Positions 36,997 to 46,115 are shown, numbered from the stretch's first letter. The stretch is 64,000 bases of DNA from Alteribacillus sp041949975 (GCF_041949975.1 NZ_JBHFQG010000013.1:1-64000); one strand, 5' to 3'. The notes: generated by a model from the letters alone, not told the origin. Numbers and translations are program-made.

Positions 36997-38133
36997 TTAG
37001 TACTCCTTTATTTTAGACATAGCCACCAAAAAGCTTGGAACGAGTATATAGGATACGGCTCCGGCCCATATATGAAAATCAACCAAGACGTTCTGCTCTT
37101 TTTCCCACAACCATTCATTCAAAAGAACGAGGGACACATAGATGAACAGGCAGGTTAAAAAAAAGCTAAGTCGATTTATTGGCTCGTCTCGCTTTTGAAA
37201 GATAATACGTAAGCCACCGTAAAAGTATATGAGGAAAATGGCAATCGTAAATAAAAAATGAAACATGTAAAGCGCAATTAAAATGATATCAATTCGCTCA
37301 AAGACCGGGATCTGCAAGTATCTGATCATCTCTATCATTGGAAATTTTGCCTGTCTAATGTAGTCAGCGCCAAAAAAGAATTGGGTGGCAACAAACAACA
37401 GTAAGTATTCAATAACAGTGATGGCGTTTCCAATCGATAAATATTTCGGTATCTTTTCATCCTTTCCTAACCATGGGGCTAAAAAAATTAAAAATTCTGG
37501 ACCTGACAAGGATGACCATATTAGTAAAATCCCTTTCCAGAAAAAATCACTCGAATTCTCAGGTATCAATGGATACAAATCTGACAAAGAAGCAATGGGA
37601 TAAGTAAAAAAAGAATAATACAAAACAATCATCCAAATGGTACAAAAAAAAGCGATAACAATAAAACGTATTGTTTTTTCCATTCCCTGCGCAGCCATAT
37701 AGATGCTGACAACCATAAGGAATAACAGCATCCAATTTCTATCAATGGCTGGAAAAACAAATTGTTGAACGATTTCCGAATATCCAAGGACAAGGATACT
37801 TATTTTGAGTAATAAAAGAGGTAAGCCCAGAAAAGCAAGAAAACGAAGCAAGGGTCTCCCTAAAAGTTGTAAAAATCCTTGGTACCCTTTTACAGAATAA
37901 TCGGAGGCAAACCATTTTGATAAAATCATAAGATTGAAATGCGATAACACTCCTACCGCAAGAATAGCCCAAATCATATATGGTTGTACCAAATAAATGG
38001 GCATGATTAGTAAAAGATAAAGCATTTGTAGTCTGTTTACTATAAACGTTACATATACGCCGTCCAGGGTGGACGTTTTATCAAATAGGGAAAATTCTGT
38101 CAGAACAATCACCTCCCTTTTCTGTATCTCCAT
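36997..38133 (-). CDS. GerB-type germinant receptor permease (GerAB family)
   Basis: A membrane protein of about 378 residues with ten hydrophobic helices, from the APC-like GerAB group, the subunit thought to bind or pass the germinant. The start is uncertain: ATG 38133 lies inside the gerA-type gene without a ribosome site, whereas GTG 38112 overlaps the stop of that gene as GTGA and sits on an AGGGAGG, suggesting coupled translation. The sequence is divergent, so the ligand cannot be guessed. Confidence 0.85.
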   Translation of the reverse strand: MEIQKREVIVLTEFSLFDKTSTLDGVYVTFIVNRLQMLYLLLIMPIYLVQPYMIWAILAVGVLSHFNLMILSKWFASDYSVKGYQGFLQLLGRPLLRFLAFLGLPLLLLKISILVLGYSEIVQQFVFPAIDRNWMLLFLMVVSIYMAAQGMEKTIRFIVIAFFCTIWMIVLYYSFFTYPIASLSDLYPLIPENSSDFFWKGILLIWSSLSGPEFLIFLAPWLGKDEKIPKYLSIGNAITVIEYLLLFVATQFFFGADYIRQAKFPMIEMIRYLQIPVFERIDIILIALYMFHFLFTIAIFLIYFYGGLRIIFQKRDEPINRLSFFLTCLFIYVSLVLLNEWLWEKEQNVLVDFHIWAGAVSYILVPSFLVAMSKIKEY

Positions 38134-39566
38134 TTTTGTAAGGGATGTAAGGACTCAGGACGAACCTTCATCCATTGCAAAGGGGCTCGAATAAACAGAT
38201 CTAACCAGTCTTTCCAATAAAATGGAGCAATCGGTGCAAAATAAGGCTGTTTAAGAGAAGTTAGTCCATTCAAGTGAGCCAATAATACAACCAATCCAAA
38301 TACTATTCCTATCATTCCCAACACATCAGCCAAAATCAGGAAAATGAGTTGAAGTAATGTATTTGCTTTTGTCATAGAGTAGTTCGGGACCAGAAACGAA
38401 GCAATGGCAGAAACACCTACCAATACGATTAATACCTGGCTGACAAATCCGGCTTGAACGGCAGCTTGTCCTATTATAATGCCTCCTATTACTCCTAATG
38501 TCTGGGATGATTTTGTCGGCATCCTGAGACTTGCTTCTGTAATGATTTCAAGAACCGTTAGCATAAGAACTCCTTCCCAAAAAGGAGCAAAAGGAAGTTT
38601 GCCTCGTGATTCAACTAAAACAAAAAGAATTTGTATAGGGACCATCTGATAGTGATGGGTCGTCAATGCCACATAAAGAGGGATTAATGTTATAGAAAGA
38701 AGAAAGCTTATATACCGCAAACTGCGCAAAAAACTTGCAGGCACCCAGCGGTTAATATAATCTTCCGGAGATTGAAATAAATGAAAAAAAGAAACAGGAG
38801 CGTTTAACGCAAATGGTGTATTATTCACCAATATAGTTATTTTACCTTCTCCTAAAGAATGAGAGCAGACATCAGGACGGTCTGTTTGTTGAAATTGTGG
38901 AAACACTGTGTGTATATGATCTTCCATAAAAGCTGCAACTTGAGAAGAATCAAGAAACTGATCAAAATCAATAGATAAGATTTTCTCTCGTGCAATAGAA
39001 ATCAACTGGGGATTGGTTAAACCTTCTATATATAACATCACTACTTTTGTTTTCGTTTGCGACCCCAGATTAAATGATTCGGTTTTGAGCGTGGATAACG
39101 GCAATCTTCTGCGAATTAACAGGATATTGTCATCTATTTTTTCCGTAAAGCTGTCTTTGGATCCGTACAGAATGGTTTCTGTTTCAGAAGTTTCAATACC
39201 GCGGCCTTCAGGATTATCCATTCTAACGGAATACCACTGATTATTAGCGGAATCGTGCAGAATAATACATCCTGTCATGAGCTTATACTCTGTCTCATCA
39301 ACCGTGGATATATCGGACACTTTAGCATTTGTTATGCATTTATTGATTGGTGTTTTTTCACAGCGAAGCAAAGGTTCAATAATTGCCTCGTTTAAACGCT
39401 CTTTATCAATGATCGTTTTTATGTAAATAAGCATGACTGTTTTACCGCTTTTGGTTTCATGCTCCACAAATACCGCATCTTCTATATTTGAAGTGAGATG
39501 TTTAAGACGTTCGATTGTAACCGGAGATTGATCCTCTTTGTGCTGCGCTTTTTTTTTGAAGAACAT
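38109..39566 (-). CDS. GerA-type germinant receptor subunit
   Basis: A 485-residue GerA protein: a soluble N-terminal half, then about five membrane helices from residue 270 on (PVSFFHLFQSPEDYINRW, then SFLLSITLIPLYVALTTHH, FWEGVLMLTVLEIITEASLRMP, a very conserved GerA segment). It forms the inner-membrane receptor with the GerB and GerC gene products downstream. The ATG at 39566 is used because GTGAGGG lies 8 bases ahead; the frame extends 72 bases further upstream without a ribosome site. A SigG-type promoter is expected but was not identified. Confidence 0.92.
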   Translation of the reverse strand: MFFKKKAQHKEDQSPVTIERLKHLTSNIEDAVFVEHETKSGKTVMLIYIKTIIDKERLNEAIIEPLLRCEKTPINKCITNAKVSDISTVDETEYKLMTGCIILHDSANNQWYSVRMDNPEGRGIETSETETILYGSKDSFTEKIDDNILLIRRRLPLSTLKTESFNLGSQTKTKVVMLYIEGLTNPQLISIAREKILSIDFDQFLDSSQVAAFMEDHIHTVFPQFQQTDRPDVCSHSLGEGKITILVNNTPFALNAPVSFFHLFQSPEDYINRWVPASFLRSLRYISFLLSITLIPLYVALTTHHYQMVPIQILFVLVESRGKLPFAPFWEGVLMLTVLEIITEASLRMPTKSSQTLGVIGGIIIGQAAVQAGFVSQVLIVLVGVSAIASFLVPNYSMTKANTLLQLIFLILADVLGMIGIVFGLVVLLAHLNGLTSLKQPYFAPIAPFYWKDWLDLFIRAPLQWMKVRPESLHPLQKWRYRKGR

Positions 39567-40071
39567 GTTAGTGCCCTCACTGCCCAATTTTTTTATTAAA
39601 AATACGCCTTCCGCCATAAGGACTCGGCGGAAAGCCAAGTTTTTCTAATAATTCGTTTCTACTCAAATTATAGTTTCCCAGCGTATCTACTTCTATTCCC
39701 CGATTTTAAAAAGTGGGACAAAAACCATCCTTTCATGGAGGAAACGAAGGTAAGACTTAGGATAGTTAAGGTTAACCATTCCATTTTTTTGTACCGATGC
39801 TGGGTGTATGAATTGGAACACACCCCGAAATTGCTATGAATTCTTTTAAAAACGAAATATCAAATTGGTTCTTTCTTTGCTCTAATTCTTTGAAAACCAA
39901 TGAAAGACAATGTGTGGTTAAACTGATAAAATTATATAAGGACGAACTATTAAAACGCCGTAATGGTGTTTGTTATAGAAATATTTTCCATAATTCTGTC
40001 TTTTATTGTAGCTGCATGGTATCGTGGATTTAAGTTACGATGAACAGGTTACTAAGGAAATACTGAAAATT
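39567..40071. other. intergenic region, no supported gene
   Basis: Upstream of the gerA-type gene and ahead of the acyl-CoA ligase relic. A short frame near 39970-40050 would encode a hydrophobic helix followed by WYRGFKLR, but it has no ribosome site and no recognised family. Confidence 0.35.
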
Positions 40072-40290
40072 TATGGTAAATCAGGAAAACCAAAAGGAGT
40101 TCCGCGTTCTTATAAAAATAAATGCGCTTCCATTATGGCTCACATTATTCAAAATCTTTATGTTGTTCATGATTCAACATATGGGATTAGTTCCTTTATA
40201 CCATACAATGGGTTTTCGTTCTCTTTTATCAATGTTTATATTAAGTGGAGTATGTCATACAATGGTGGATTTTGATCAGATTGATGTTAT
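40072..40290 (+). pseudogene. acyl-CoA synthetase (AMP-binding) relic
   Basis: Frame 1 reads GKSGKPKGVPRSYKN followed by MAHIIQNLYVVHDSTYGI; the first part is an altered TSGTTGKPKG ATP-binding motif. Near 40190 the match moves to another frame: GLVPLYHTMGFRSLLSMF and SGVCHTMVDFDQ, the next conserved part of the same fold. Only about 75 residues remain of over 500. It lies immediately before the sigma-54 regulator, whose operon contains an intact ligase of the same family. Confidence 0.75.
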
Positions 40291-40308
40291 GGAGAAGGGG
40301 AATGCCGA

Positions 40309-41676
40309 ATGAGAAAGACTGAATTTTCCATCAATAACAACTTACTAGACGTAGCACTTGAAAGCGCTTATGACGGGATCGTTATTGTCGATTGTAATGG
40401 AAAAATACAGTATATGAGCAATAATTATTGTAGATTTTTAGACGTTGACCGAAACAAAGTGATGGGTGAACACGTAACAAACGTCATTGAAAATACGAAG
40501 ATGCATTTAGTGGTGCAGACAGGAAAACAGGATATTGCCGATTTACAGTTTCTTCGTGGGGACTATGTGATTGCTAATCGGATCCCGATTGTAGAAAATG
40601 AAAAAATTGTTGGTGCAATCGGGACAATTGTTTTTCGTGATCTTGGTGAATGGAAGAGAATGAACAGCCACATTAAGGGGCTATTGGCTGAACTTAATTT
40701 TTACCGAAATGAATGGCAGGAAACAAATGGATTAAAGTATTCTTTGAACGATTTGATTGGGAAATCGCACGAAATTGAAGATTTAAAAGAAAATGTGAAA
40801 AAAATTGCCGGTAGTGATATTTCTGTATTAATTAGAGGCGAAAGTGGAACTGGTAAAGAGTTACTCGCTCATAGCATTCATCAACTTAGTGAGCGCAGCA
40901 ACAAACCATTTGTTAAAGTGAATTGTGGTTCAATTCCGGAACATTTGTTAGAATCTGAACTGTTTGGATATGAAGAGGGTGCCTTTACAGGAGCAAAAAA
41001 GGGTGGAAAAATCGGAAAGTTTCAAATCGCGGATAGGGGAACGATTTTTCTGGATGAAGTAGGAGATATGCCACAGCATATGCAAATTAAGTTATTACGA
41101 GTGCTTCAGGAAAAAGAATTTGAGCCTGTAGGTTCGCTTCAGTCAAAGAAAGTTGATGTTCGAGTCATCACTGCAACAAATCGCCCGTTAGAAAAAATGA
41201 TTAGAAACAAGCTTTTTCGTGAAGATTTGTTTTATCGGATTAATGCTGTTCAATTGATCATTCCGTCTTTAAGAGATCGGACCGAAGATATTTCTTTACT
41301 TGGTGATCATTTTCTAAAGAAAGCTACAGCTCGTATTGGAAAGCGAGTCACGTCTTTTCATCCAGAGGCGCTTTCATTAATGGAGCAATATGACTGGCCA
41401 GGGAACGTTAGGGAATTAGAAAATGTGATTGAAGCTGGTATTCACTTATCAAATGACGAGATATTTGGAACGGGGTGTCTACCTGATTATCTAAAAAATC
41501 AAAAGTGGGAAGTCGAAAAGCAAAGTTTAAAAGAAATCGTGGAGGAAACAGAAAAAAAGGTGATTAAAAGTGTATTAAAGAGGGTTCAATTTGATAAAAA
41601 AGAGGCGGCAAAAATTCTTGGAATAGGGAAGTCTAGTATGTACGAAAAAATAAAAAGGTATCAGATTTTTAACTAG
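40309..41676 (+). CDS. sigma-54-dependent transcriptional activator with PAS domain
   Basis: A 455-residue enhancer-binding protein: a PAS sensor at about 10-115 (AYDGIVIVDCNGKIQYMSNNY), a short coiled linker, the AAA+ domain at about 145-375 with Walker A GESGTGKE (177-184) and the sigma-54 contact motif GAFTGA (224-229), and a C-terminal Fis-type HTH (KKEAAKILGIGKSSMYEKI). It should switch on the downstream operon from the -24/-12 promoter at 41853. PAS-type activators of this kind in Bacillaceae sense a metabolite. GAGAAGGGG precedes the ATG. Confidence 0.95.
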   Translation: MRKTEFSINNNLLDVALESAYDGIVIVDCNGKIQYMSNNYCRFLDVDRNKVMGEHVTNVIENTKMHLVVQTGKQDIADLQFLRGDYVIANRIPIVENEKIVGAIGTIVFRDLGEWKRMNSHIKGLLAELNFYRNEWQETNGLKYSLNDLIGKSHEIEDLKENVKKIAGSDISVLIRGESGTGKELLAHSIHQLSERSNKPFVKVNCGSIPEHLLESELFGYEEGAFTGAKKGGKIGKFQIADRGTIFLDEVGDMPQHMQIKLLRVLQEKEFEPVGSLQSKKVDVRVITATNRPLEKMIRNKLFREDLFYRINAVQLIIPSLRDRTEDISLLGDHFLKKATARIGKRVTSFHPEALSLMEQYDWPGNVRELENVIEAGIHLSNDEIFGTGCLPDYLKNQKWEVEKQSLKEIVEETEKKVIKSVLKRVQFDKKEAAKILGIGKSSMYEKIKRYQIFN

Positions 41677-41685
41677 CTTTTTTAA

Positions 41686-41730
41686 TCCGGAATTTTGGAA
41701 TTCTTTCTAAAATTCCGGAATTTTTCTTTT
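41686..41730 (+). terminator. terminator of the activator gene, with TCCGGA repeats
   Basis: TCCGGAATTTT (41686-41696) pairs perfectly with AAAATTCCGGA (41709-41719), followed by a T-rich run. The TCCGGA core recurs at 41772-41783, so this stem may double as an activator-binding site. Confidence 0.75.
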
Positions 41731-41771
41731 TTGTGATTACTAAAGGTTTTTTTAGAACCTCTGTCTAACTT

Positions 41772-41783
41772 TTTTCCGGAAAA
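41772..41783 (+). promoter_or_regulatory. candidate enhancer (UAS) for the sigma-54 activator
   Basis: TTTTCCGGAAAA is a perfect 12-base palindrome about 75 bases upstream of the -24 element, the usual distance for an enhancer site. TTCCGGA-type sequence also occurs in the stem at 41686-41719. Confidence 0.5.
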
Positions 41784-41852
41784 TCGGAAAATATCTAGGC
41801 GTTTCTTTTTGCTAAATATTCATAAAAGTTGGAATATGGCGTTATTTAGATT

Positions 41853-41869
41853 CGGCACATTTCTTGCTT
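41853..41869 (+). promoter_or_regulatory. sigma-54 (-24/-12) promoter
   Basis: CGGCACATTTCTTGCTT matches the TGGCAC-N5-TTGC consensus at all but the first base, with GG and GC at the required spacing. It lies between the activator gene and the acyl-CoA ligase operon, on the same strand as both. Confidence 0.85.
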
Positions 41870-41922
41870 AATATATTAGTGAGAAAAGCGAAAATCAATT
41901 TGTCTGAAAGGGGAGAACAATG

Positions 41923-41997
41923 ATGGAAAACAAAGTGATTGTAATGCAAAGGGATTGGTTTTTAGTTCATAGCAGGGTTACGTCTATATTCCTGTAA
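41923..41997 (+). CDS. short open frame after the sigma-54 promoter (24 aa), leader or relic
   Basis: The first translated frame on the sigma-54 transcript. GAAAGGGGAGAA gives a strong ribosome site 8 bases before the ATG at 41923 (an ATG at 41920 is also possible). The frame reads MENKVIVMQRDWFLVHSR and stops after 24 codons. It resembles no family I know. It could be a leader peptide, or the remaining start of a lost first gene. About 110 bases of empty sequence separate it from the ligase gene. Confidence 0.4.
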   Translation: MENKVIVMQRDWFLVHSRVTSIFL

Positions 41998-42105
41998 CTT
42001 GGAAGGGGAAACAGCTCAAGGAAATGGAAATGAACAAGGGATGTACACCTTAAGATTTCATTAAAAGTATTCTAATTACTTTCATTTTTTTAGGGGGGAA
42101 ATTCG

Positions 42106-43659
42106 TTGGATGTTGGCTTGATCACAAGGAAGATGGCAAATGACTTTGAGATAATGAATTCAACTAAAATAGCAATAAAAGAAGAAATGGGAATGTCGTG
42201 GACATACGAAGACCTTAACCGGATTTCTAACACATATGCAAATAAGCTGCGGGAATTAGGGGTTCAAAAAGGGGACCGAGTTGGTATCTTACTTTATAAC
42301 TGTTTGGAATACTTTGGTCTTTACTTTGCTGCTGCAAAAATTGGAGCTATTGCGGTTCGCCTTAATTTTCGGTTATCAAGTGAGGAATTTGAATATGTGT
42401 TAAACGATTCAGAAATAAAGATTTTGTGCTTCCATTCAAATTTAGCAAAACAAATTGAACCGATTCTTAACAATGTTTCTGTTGAGCAGTACATTTGTCT
42501 ACCAAATAGAGGTCAGAAAAATCCACATTGGTCAAAGTCTTGGTCTGTTTTAGACACTGGCTCAGCAGAAGAAATAGACACCGATCATATTAAAATGAAT
42601 GATCCGGTCATGCTGATGTACACTTCTGGAACAACAGGCAGGCCTAAAGGTGCGATTTGGACACATGAAACAACGTTTTGGTTTTCTGCTATACAGTCGA
42701 TGAAATGGAACTTCACTGGTGAGGAAATCGGGATGACGACCGGCCCATTGTACCATGTTGGGGCGATGGAAGATATTGCGCTCCCTATTCTTATGATGGG
42801 CGGTACATTGATCATCACAAGAAGCAAAGGGTTTGAGATTGAAAGAATTTTATCTGTGATTGAAAACGAACAGGTGACTGACTGCTTTTTGTTTCCATTT
42901 ATGATATATGAAATGCTAAATTCCCCGGTAATTGATCAGTTCCAGCTAACAAAACTGAGAACCATTTACACGGGAGGTGACCCATTAATACCATGGGCGC
43001 TTCATCAATTAAAACAGAAATTTCTTCATCTAGGAGTTGTTCAAGTGTACGGTCTGACTGAGGGCACTCCTATTGCGGCTTGTTTAGATCCACAGGATGC
43101 TTTTATAAAAGGCCACACCGTCGGTAAGCCATTACCCCTTACAGAAATTAAGATTATCGACGATACGGGAGAACCACTTCATATTAATGAAATTGGTGAG
43201 ATAGCGATTAAAGGTCCAGCAGTTTCGATGGGTTATTGGCGTAAACCTGAGGCAACGAATAAAACATTTGTGAATGGCTGGTGTAAAACCGGCGATTTAG
43301 GTCAGTTTGACGAGGATGGTTACCTTACGATTTCTGGAAGGAAGAAAGATATGATTCGGAGTGGTGGCGAAAATATTTATTCAGCAGAAATTGAAAATGT
43401 TTTATTTGGACATGAAGCGATAAAAGAAGTTTCGATTATCGGCATCCCCGATCCAAAATACATTGAAGTTGTTTGTGCTGTTGTTGTAAAGAAAGAAGGA
43501 GCAAGTATTACGGAAGAAGAAGTCATTGATTACTGTAAACAACATCTTGCTAGCTATAAAAAACCACGTAAGGTGATATTTGTGGATGATTTGCCGCGTA
43601 CGCCATCGGGAAAGGTTCAGAAGTTTATTTTAAGAAAGCAATACAGCGGTGCAAACTAA
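42106..43659 (+). CDS. AMP-dependent acyl-CoA synthetase
   Basis: A 517-residue ligase of the ANL superfamily. Visible motifs are the P-loop MYTSGTTGRPKG (near 165-176), YGLTEGTP, KTGDLG, GRKKDMIRSGGENIYSAEIE hinge region and the catalytic lysine in PSGKVQK near the C-terminus. It activates a carboxylic acid to its CoA thioester through an acyl-adenylate. Start TTG 42106 after AGGGGGGAAA; the overlapping ATG is out of frame. It is the first long gene of the sigma-54 operon with a hydratase, a symporter and a MaoC protein. Confidence 0.92.
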   Translation: MDVGLITRKMANDFEIMNSTKIAIKEEMGMSWTYEDLNRISNTYANKLRELGVQKGDRVGILLYNCLEYFGLYFAAAKIGAIAVRLNFRLSSEEFEYVLNDSEIKILCFHSNLAKQIEPILNNVSVEQYICLPNRGQKNPHWSKSWSVLDTGSAEEIDTDHIKMNDPVMLMYTSGTTGRPKGAIWTHETTFWFSAIQSMKWNFTGEEIGMTTGPLYHVGAMEDIALPILMMGGTLIITRSKGFEIERILSVIENEQVTDCFLFPFMIYEMLNSPVIDQFQLTKLRTIYTGGDPLIPWALHQLKQKFLHLGVVQVYGLTEGTPIAACLDPQDAFIKGHTVGKPLPLTEIKIIDDTGEPLHINEIGEIAIKGPAVSMGYWRKPEATNKTFVNGWCKTGDLGQFDEDGYLTISGRKKDMIRSGGENIYSAEIENVLFGHEAIKEVSIIGIPDPKYIEVVCAVVVKKEGASITEEEVIDYCKQHLASYKKPRKVIFVDDLPRTPSGKVQKFILRKQYSGAN

Positions 43660-43680
43660 ATCCGCATCGGGAGGAAGTAA

Positions 43681-44472
43681 ATGGATAAAGCATGTGTAGT
43701 TTCATGGTCGAAACAGGGGAATGTTGCAACGATCATCATTGATCATCCACCGGTTAATGTGCTTAACGCAGATGTCGTTAATCAGTTATCCATAGTTGCT
43801 GAAGAAATTGAAAGCGATTCCAATGTGAAGGTGGTCATTCTTACTGGTGCAGGAGAAAGAGCTTTTATGGCGGGTGGAGATATTAAAGAATTTCCAGAAT
43901 GGATGGGGAAAGGAATAGAAAAGGCGAAGCAAAAATCACTTTGGCTCCAACAGCCCTTAAATAAAATTGATCGCTTACCGCAACCAACAATCGCTGCAAT
44001 GAATGGTTTAGCTTTAGGAGGGGGATGTGAACTTGCATTATGTTGTGATATTAGAATTGCGGAAGAACAAGTAGAAATTGGCCTTCCGGAAATTAAATTG
44101 GGTTTATTCCCAGGAGCAGGTGGAACCCAACGGCTACCGCGTTTAATTGGTAAAGCAAAGGCGAAGGAAATGATTTTTACTGGTGGAACTCTATCTGCAG
44201 AAGAAGCAAAACAAACGGGCCTCATTAACGATGTCGTTCCAAGAAATAAATCTTTAGAAAAGGCAAAGGAATTGGCAGAACTTATTTGCAGTTATTCCTT
44301 ACCATCTTTATCTTTTGCTAAACAAGCAATTGATGCTGGTTATGAACGAACACTTGCGGAAGGATTGATGACTGAAGCTGAAAAATTCGGCCATGTTTTT
44401 CAAACAAAAGATGTAAAGGAAGGAGTCGAAGCATTTATCCAAAAACGTTTACCAAAATTTATCGATCAATAA
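43681..44472 (+). CDS. enoyl-CoA hydratase/isomerase (crotonase family)
   Basis: A 263-residue crotonase. It has FMAGGDIKEF in the first oxyanion segment, ALGGGCELAL with E117, and GLPEIKLGLFPGAGGTQ with E137, so both hydratase glutamates are kept. It lies 21 bases after the ligase gene with a GGGAGG ribosome site, and would act on the enoyl-CoA derived from the activated acid. Confidence 0.9.
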   Translation: MDKACVVSWSKQGNVATIIIDHPPVNVLNADVVNQLSIVAEEIESDSNVKVVILTGAGERAFMAGGDIKEFPEWMGKGIEKAKQKSLWLQQPLNKIDRLPQPTIAAMNGLALGGGCELALCCDIRIAEEQVEIGLPEIKLGLFPGAGGTQRLPRLIGKAKAKEMIFTGGTLSAEEAKQTGLINDVVPRNKSLEKAKELAELICSYSLPSLSFAKQAIDAGYERTLAEGLMTEAEKFGHVFQTKDVKEGVEAFIQKRLPKFIDQ

Positions 44473-44490
44473 TCAAAGGAGGAAATGATC

Positions 44491-44610
44491 ATGTTTCATT
44501 TACCGCCATTCACTAGTCTCCTGTTTTTTGTTTTTTGGCCGTTAACCATTGTGGCTTCAGTCTTGTGGGGGGTATTTGCTTTTAAAGAGGAAAATGAGGA
44601 GGCAGAATAA
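44491..44610 (+). CDS. symporter small accessory protein (39 aa)
   Basis: A 39-residue membrane peptide: short N-terminus MFHLPPFTS, one hydrophobic helix (LLFFVFWPLTIVASVLWGVF) and a charged tail KEENEEAE. AAAGGAGG lies 8 bases before the ATG at 44491; an in-frame ATG at 44485 is too close. Its stop overlaps the ATG of the symporter (TAATG), so the two are translated together. Small one-helix partners encoded just before SSS-family symporters are known in Bacillota and probably form part of the transporter. Confidence 0.8.
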   Translation: MFHLPPFTSLLFFVFWPLTIVASVLWGVFAFKEENEEAE

Positions 44611-46115
44611 TGAGCCACAGTGTCATCGTGATTATAGGTGTGCTGTATTTATTAGTGATTTTAGCCATCGGAATTTTGTCGACAAAGCATCAGAAGGATA
44701 TGGACACCTTTTATGTAGGTGGACGACGGTTTGGACCCTGGTTGATTGCTTTGGGAATATCTTCTACAACAATGTCTGGGTTTGGTTTTATTGGATTACC
44801 CGGTTTAGTCTACGAAAATGGATACCCGATGTTTATGATTAGCATTTTTGCGACGGGTGGGATATTCGTTAGCTTTTTGATTCTAGCAAAACCTATGAGA
44901 CGCATTACTCAAAAATTCAACTCGTTAACGATTCCAGATTTGCTAGAAATTCGTTATAACAGTAAAGCCGTTCGGGGTATTACAGCACTGGCTATCCTGG
45001 GTGGTGCAGTTGGCTACCAAATGACACAGTACATCGCTTTGGGCAGCATGATTGAAGTTGTTCTTGGTGTTGATTATAAGTGGGCAGTGAGCATAGGTGT
45101 TGTCATTCTGACCATCTACGTGATATCGGGAGGAATGATCAGTGCTGTCTGGACTGATTTTATTCAAATGATTGTTATGGTTGGTGGTGCACTTATTATA
45201 TTTATTGGCGGCCTAGTTATGATGGGAGGTATGTCAGAGTTAAATACCCAGATAGCAGATATAGATCCTGAAATGTTGAATCCTTATCATTCCACTGGTG
45301 AGATTACCATATTTACGTTCATTTCGTACTTTATTTTATATATGATTGGTCATCAAGGGCAGCCTCACGTAGTGACAAAGTTTTATATGATCCGAAAAAT
45401 GTCTATGCTCAAATGGGCCTGTATTATAGGAGCTGCTACTTATGCCATTTCATCTTTACTGTTGTTCTCAGGATTGTATGCCCGGGTTATGGTGGAAAAT
45501 GGATCAATGGAAGCACCTGCATCACCGGATCTTGTAGCCCCAATGTTTATTTCAAATTTTTTTAATCCAGTTGTTGCTGGTATCCTTTTCTCAGCTGTAA
45601 TGGCTGCTATTATGTCAACAAGTGAAGCTTTTCTTCTCATTGCGAGCTCTTCTATAGTAAGAGATATTTATCAGCAAATTATAAAGAAAGGTGAAAAACT
45701 ATCTCAAAAAAAGGAATTGGTGCTGTCACGATGGATCACATTGGCGATTATTGTTTTCACATTTTTAATGTCTTTTAATCCACCAGCGCTTGTTGGTTGG
45801 TTAGGCAATGCCTCATGGGGAATTTTTGCAGCTTCCTTGGTTCCTGTCCTAAGCATCGGTATTTTTTGGAAAAGGGCTACGCGTACAGCAGCCATTTGGT
45901 CTTCTACACTAGGTCTGATTTTCAGTATTGGGCTTTACATCGCAAGTGTTAAAGGCTGGTATACTCCCAAATTAGATACCGGCGTAACAGCTTTAATAAT
46001 TTCTACGGTAACTTTTATAGGGATCTCACTCATGACAAAGCCACAATCTAGCATATTTTTTGACAAAAAGTCAGATCGTTTCGAATCTAAAAAGGAAAAA
46101 ACAATGGAAATTTAA
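44610..46115 (+). CDS. sodium:solute symporter (SSS family)
   Basis: A 501-residue membrane protein with about 13 helices and SSS marks: an N-terminal VGGRRFGPWLIALGISSTTMSG, RYNSKAVRGITALAI, and the sodium-binding region near SAVMAAIMSTSEAFLLIASS. It uses a sodium gradient to import a solute, here probably the acid activated by the ligase in the same operon. It overlaps the small accessory gene by one base, and is followed directly by the MaoC gene. Confidence 0.92.
   Translation: MSHSVIVIIGVLYLLVILAIGILSTKHQKDMDTFYVGGRRFGPWLIALGISSTTMSGFGFIGLPGLVYENGYPMFMISIFATGGIFVSFLILAKPMRRITQKFNSLTIPDLLEIRYNSKAVRGITALAILGGAVGYQMTQYIALGSMIEVVLGVDYKWAVSIGVVILTIYVISGGMISAVWTDFIQMIVMVGGALIIFIGGLVMMGGMSELNTQIADIDPEMLNPYHSTGEITIFTFISYFILYMIGHQGQPHVVTKFYMIRKMSMLKWACIIGAATYAISSLLLFSGLYARVMVENGSMEAPASPDLVAPMFISNFFNPVVAGILFSAVMAAIMSTSEAFLLIASSSIVRDIYQQIIKKGEKLSQKKELVLSRWITLAIIVFTFLMSFNPPALVGWLGNASWGIFAASLVPVLSIGIFWKRATRTAAIWSSTLGLIFSIGLYIASVKGWYTPKLDTGVTALIISTVTFIGISLMTKPQSSIFFDKKSDRFESKKEKTMEI

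Noticed and set aside
39836..40033. Plus-strand 65-codon frame ahead of the acyl-CoA ligase relic
   Set aside because: Cys-rich chance-like composition, no ribosome site; the surrounding DNA is degraded.
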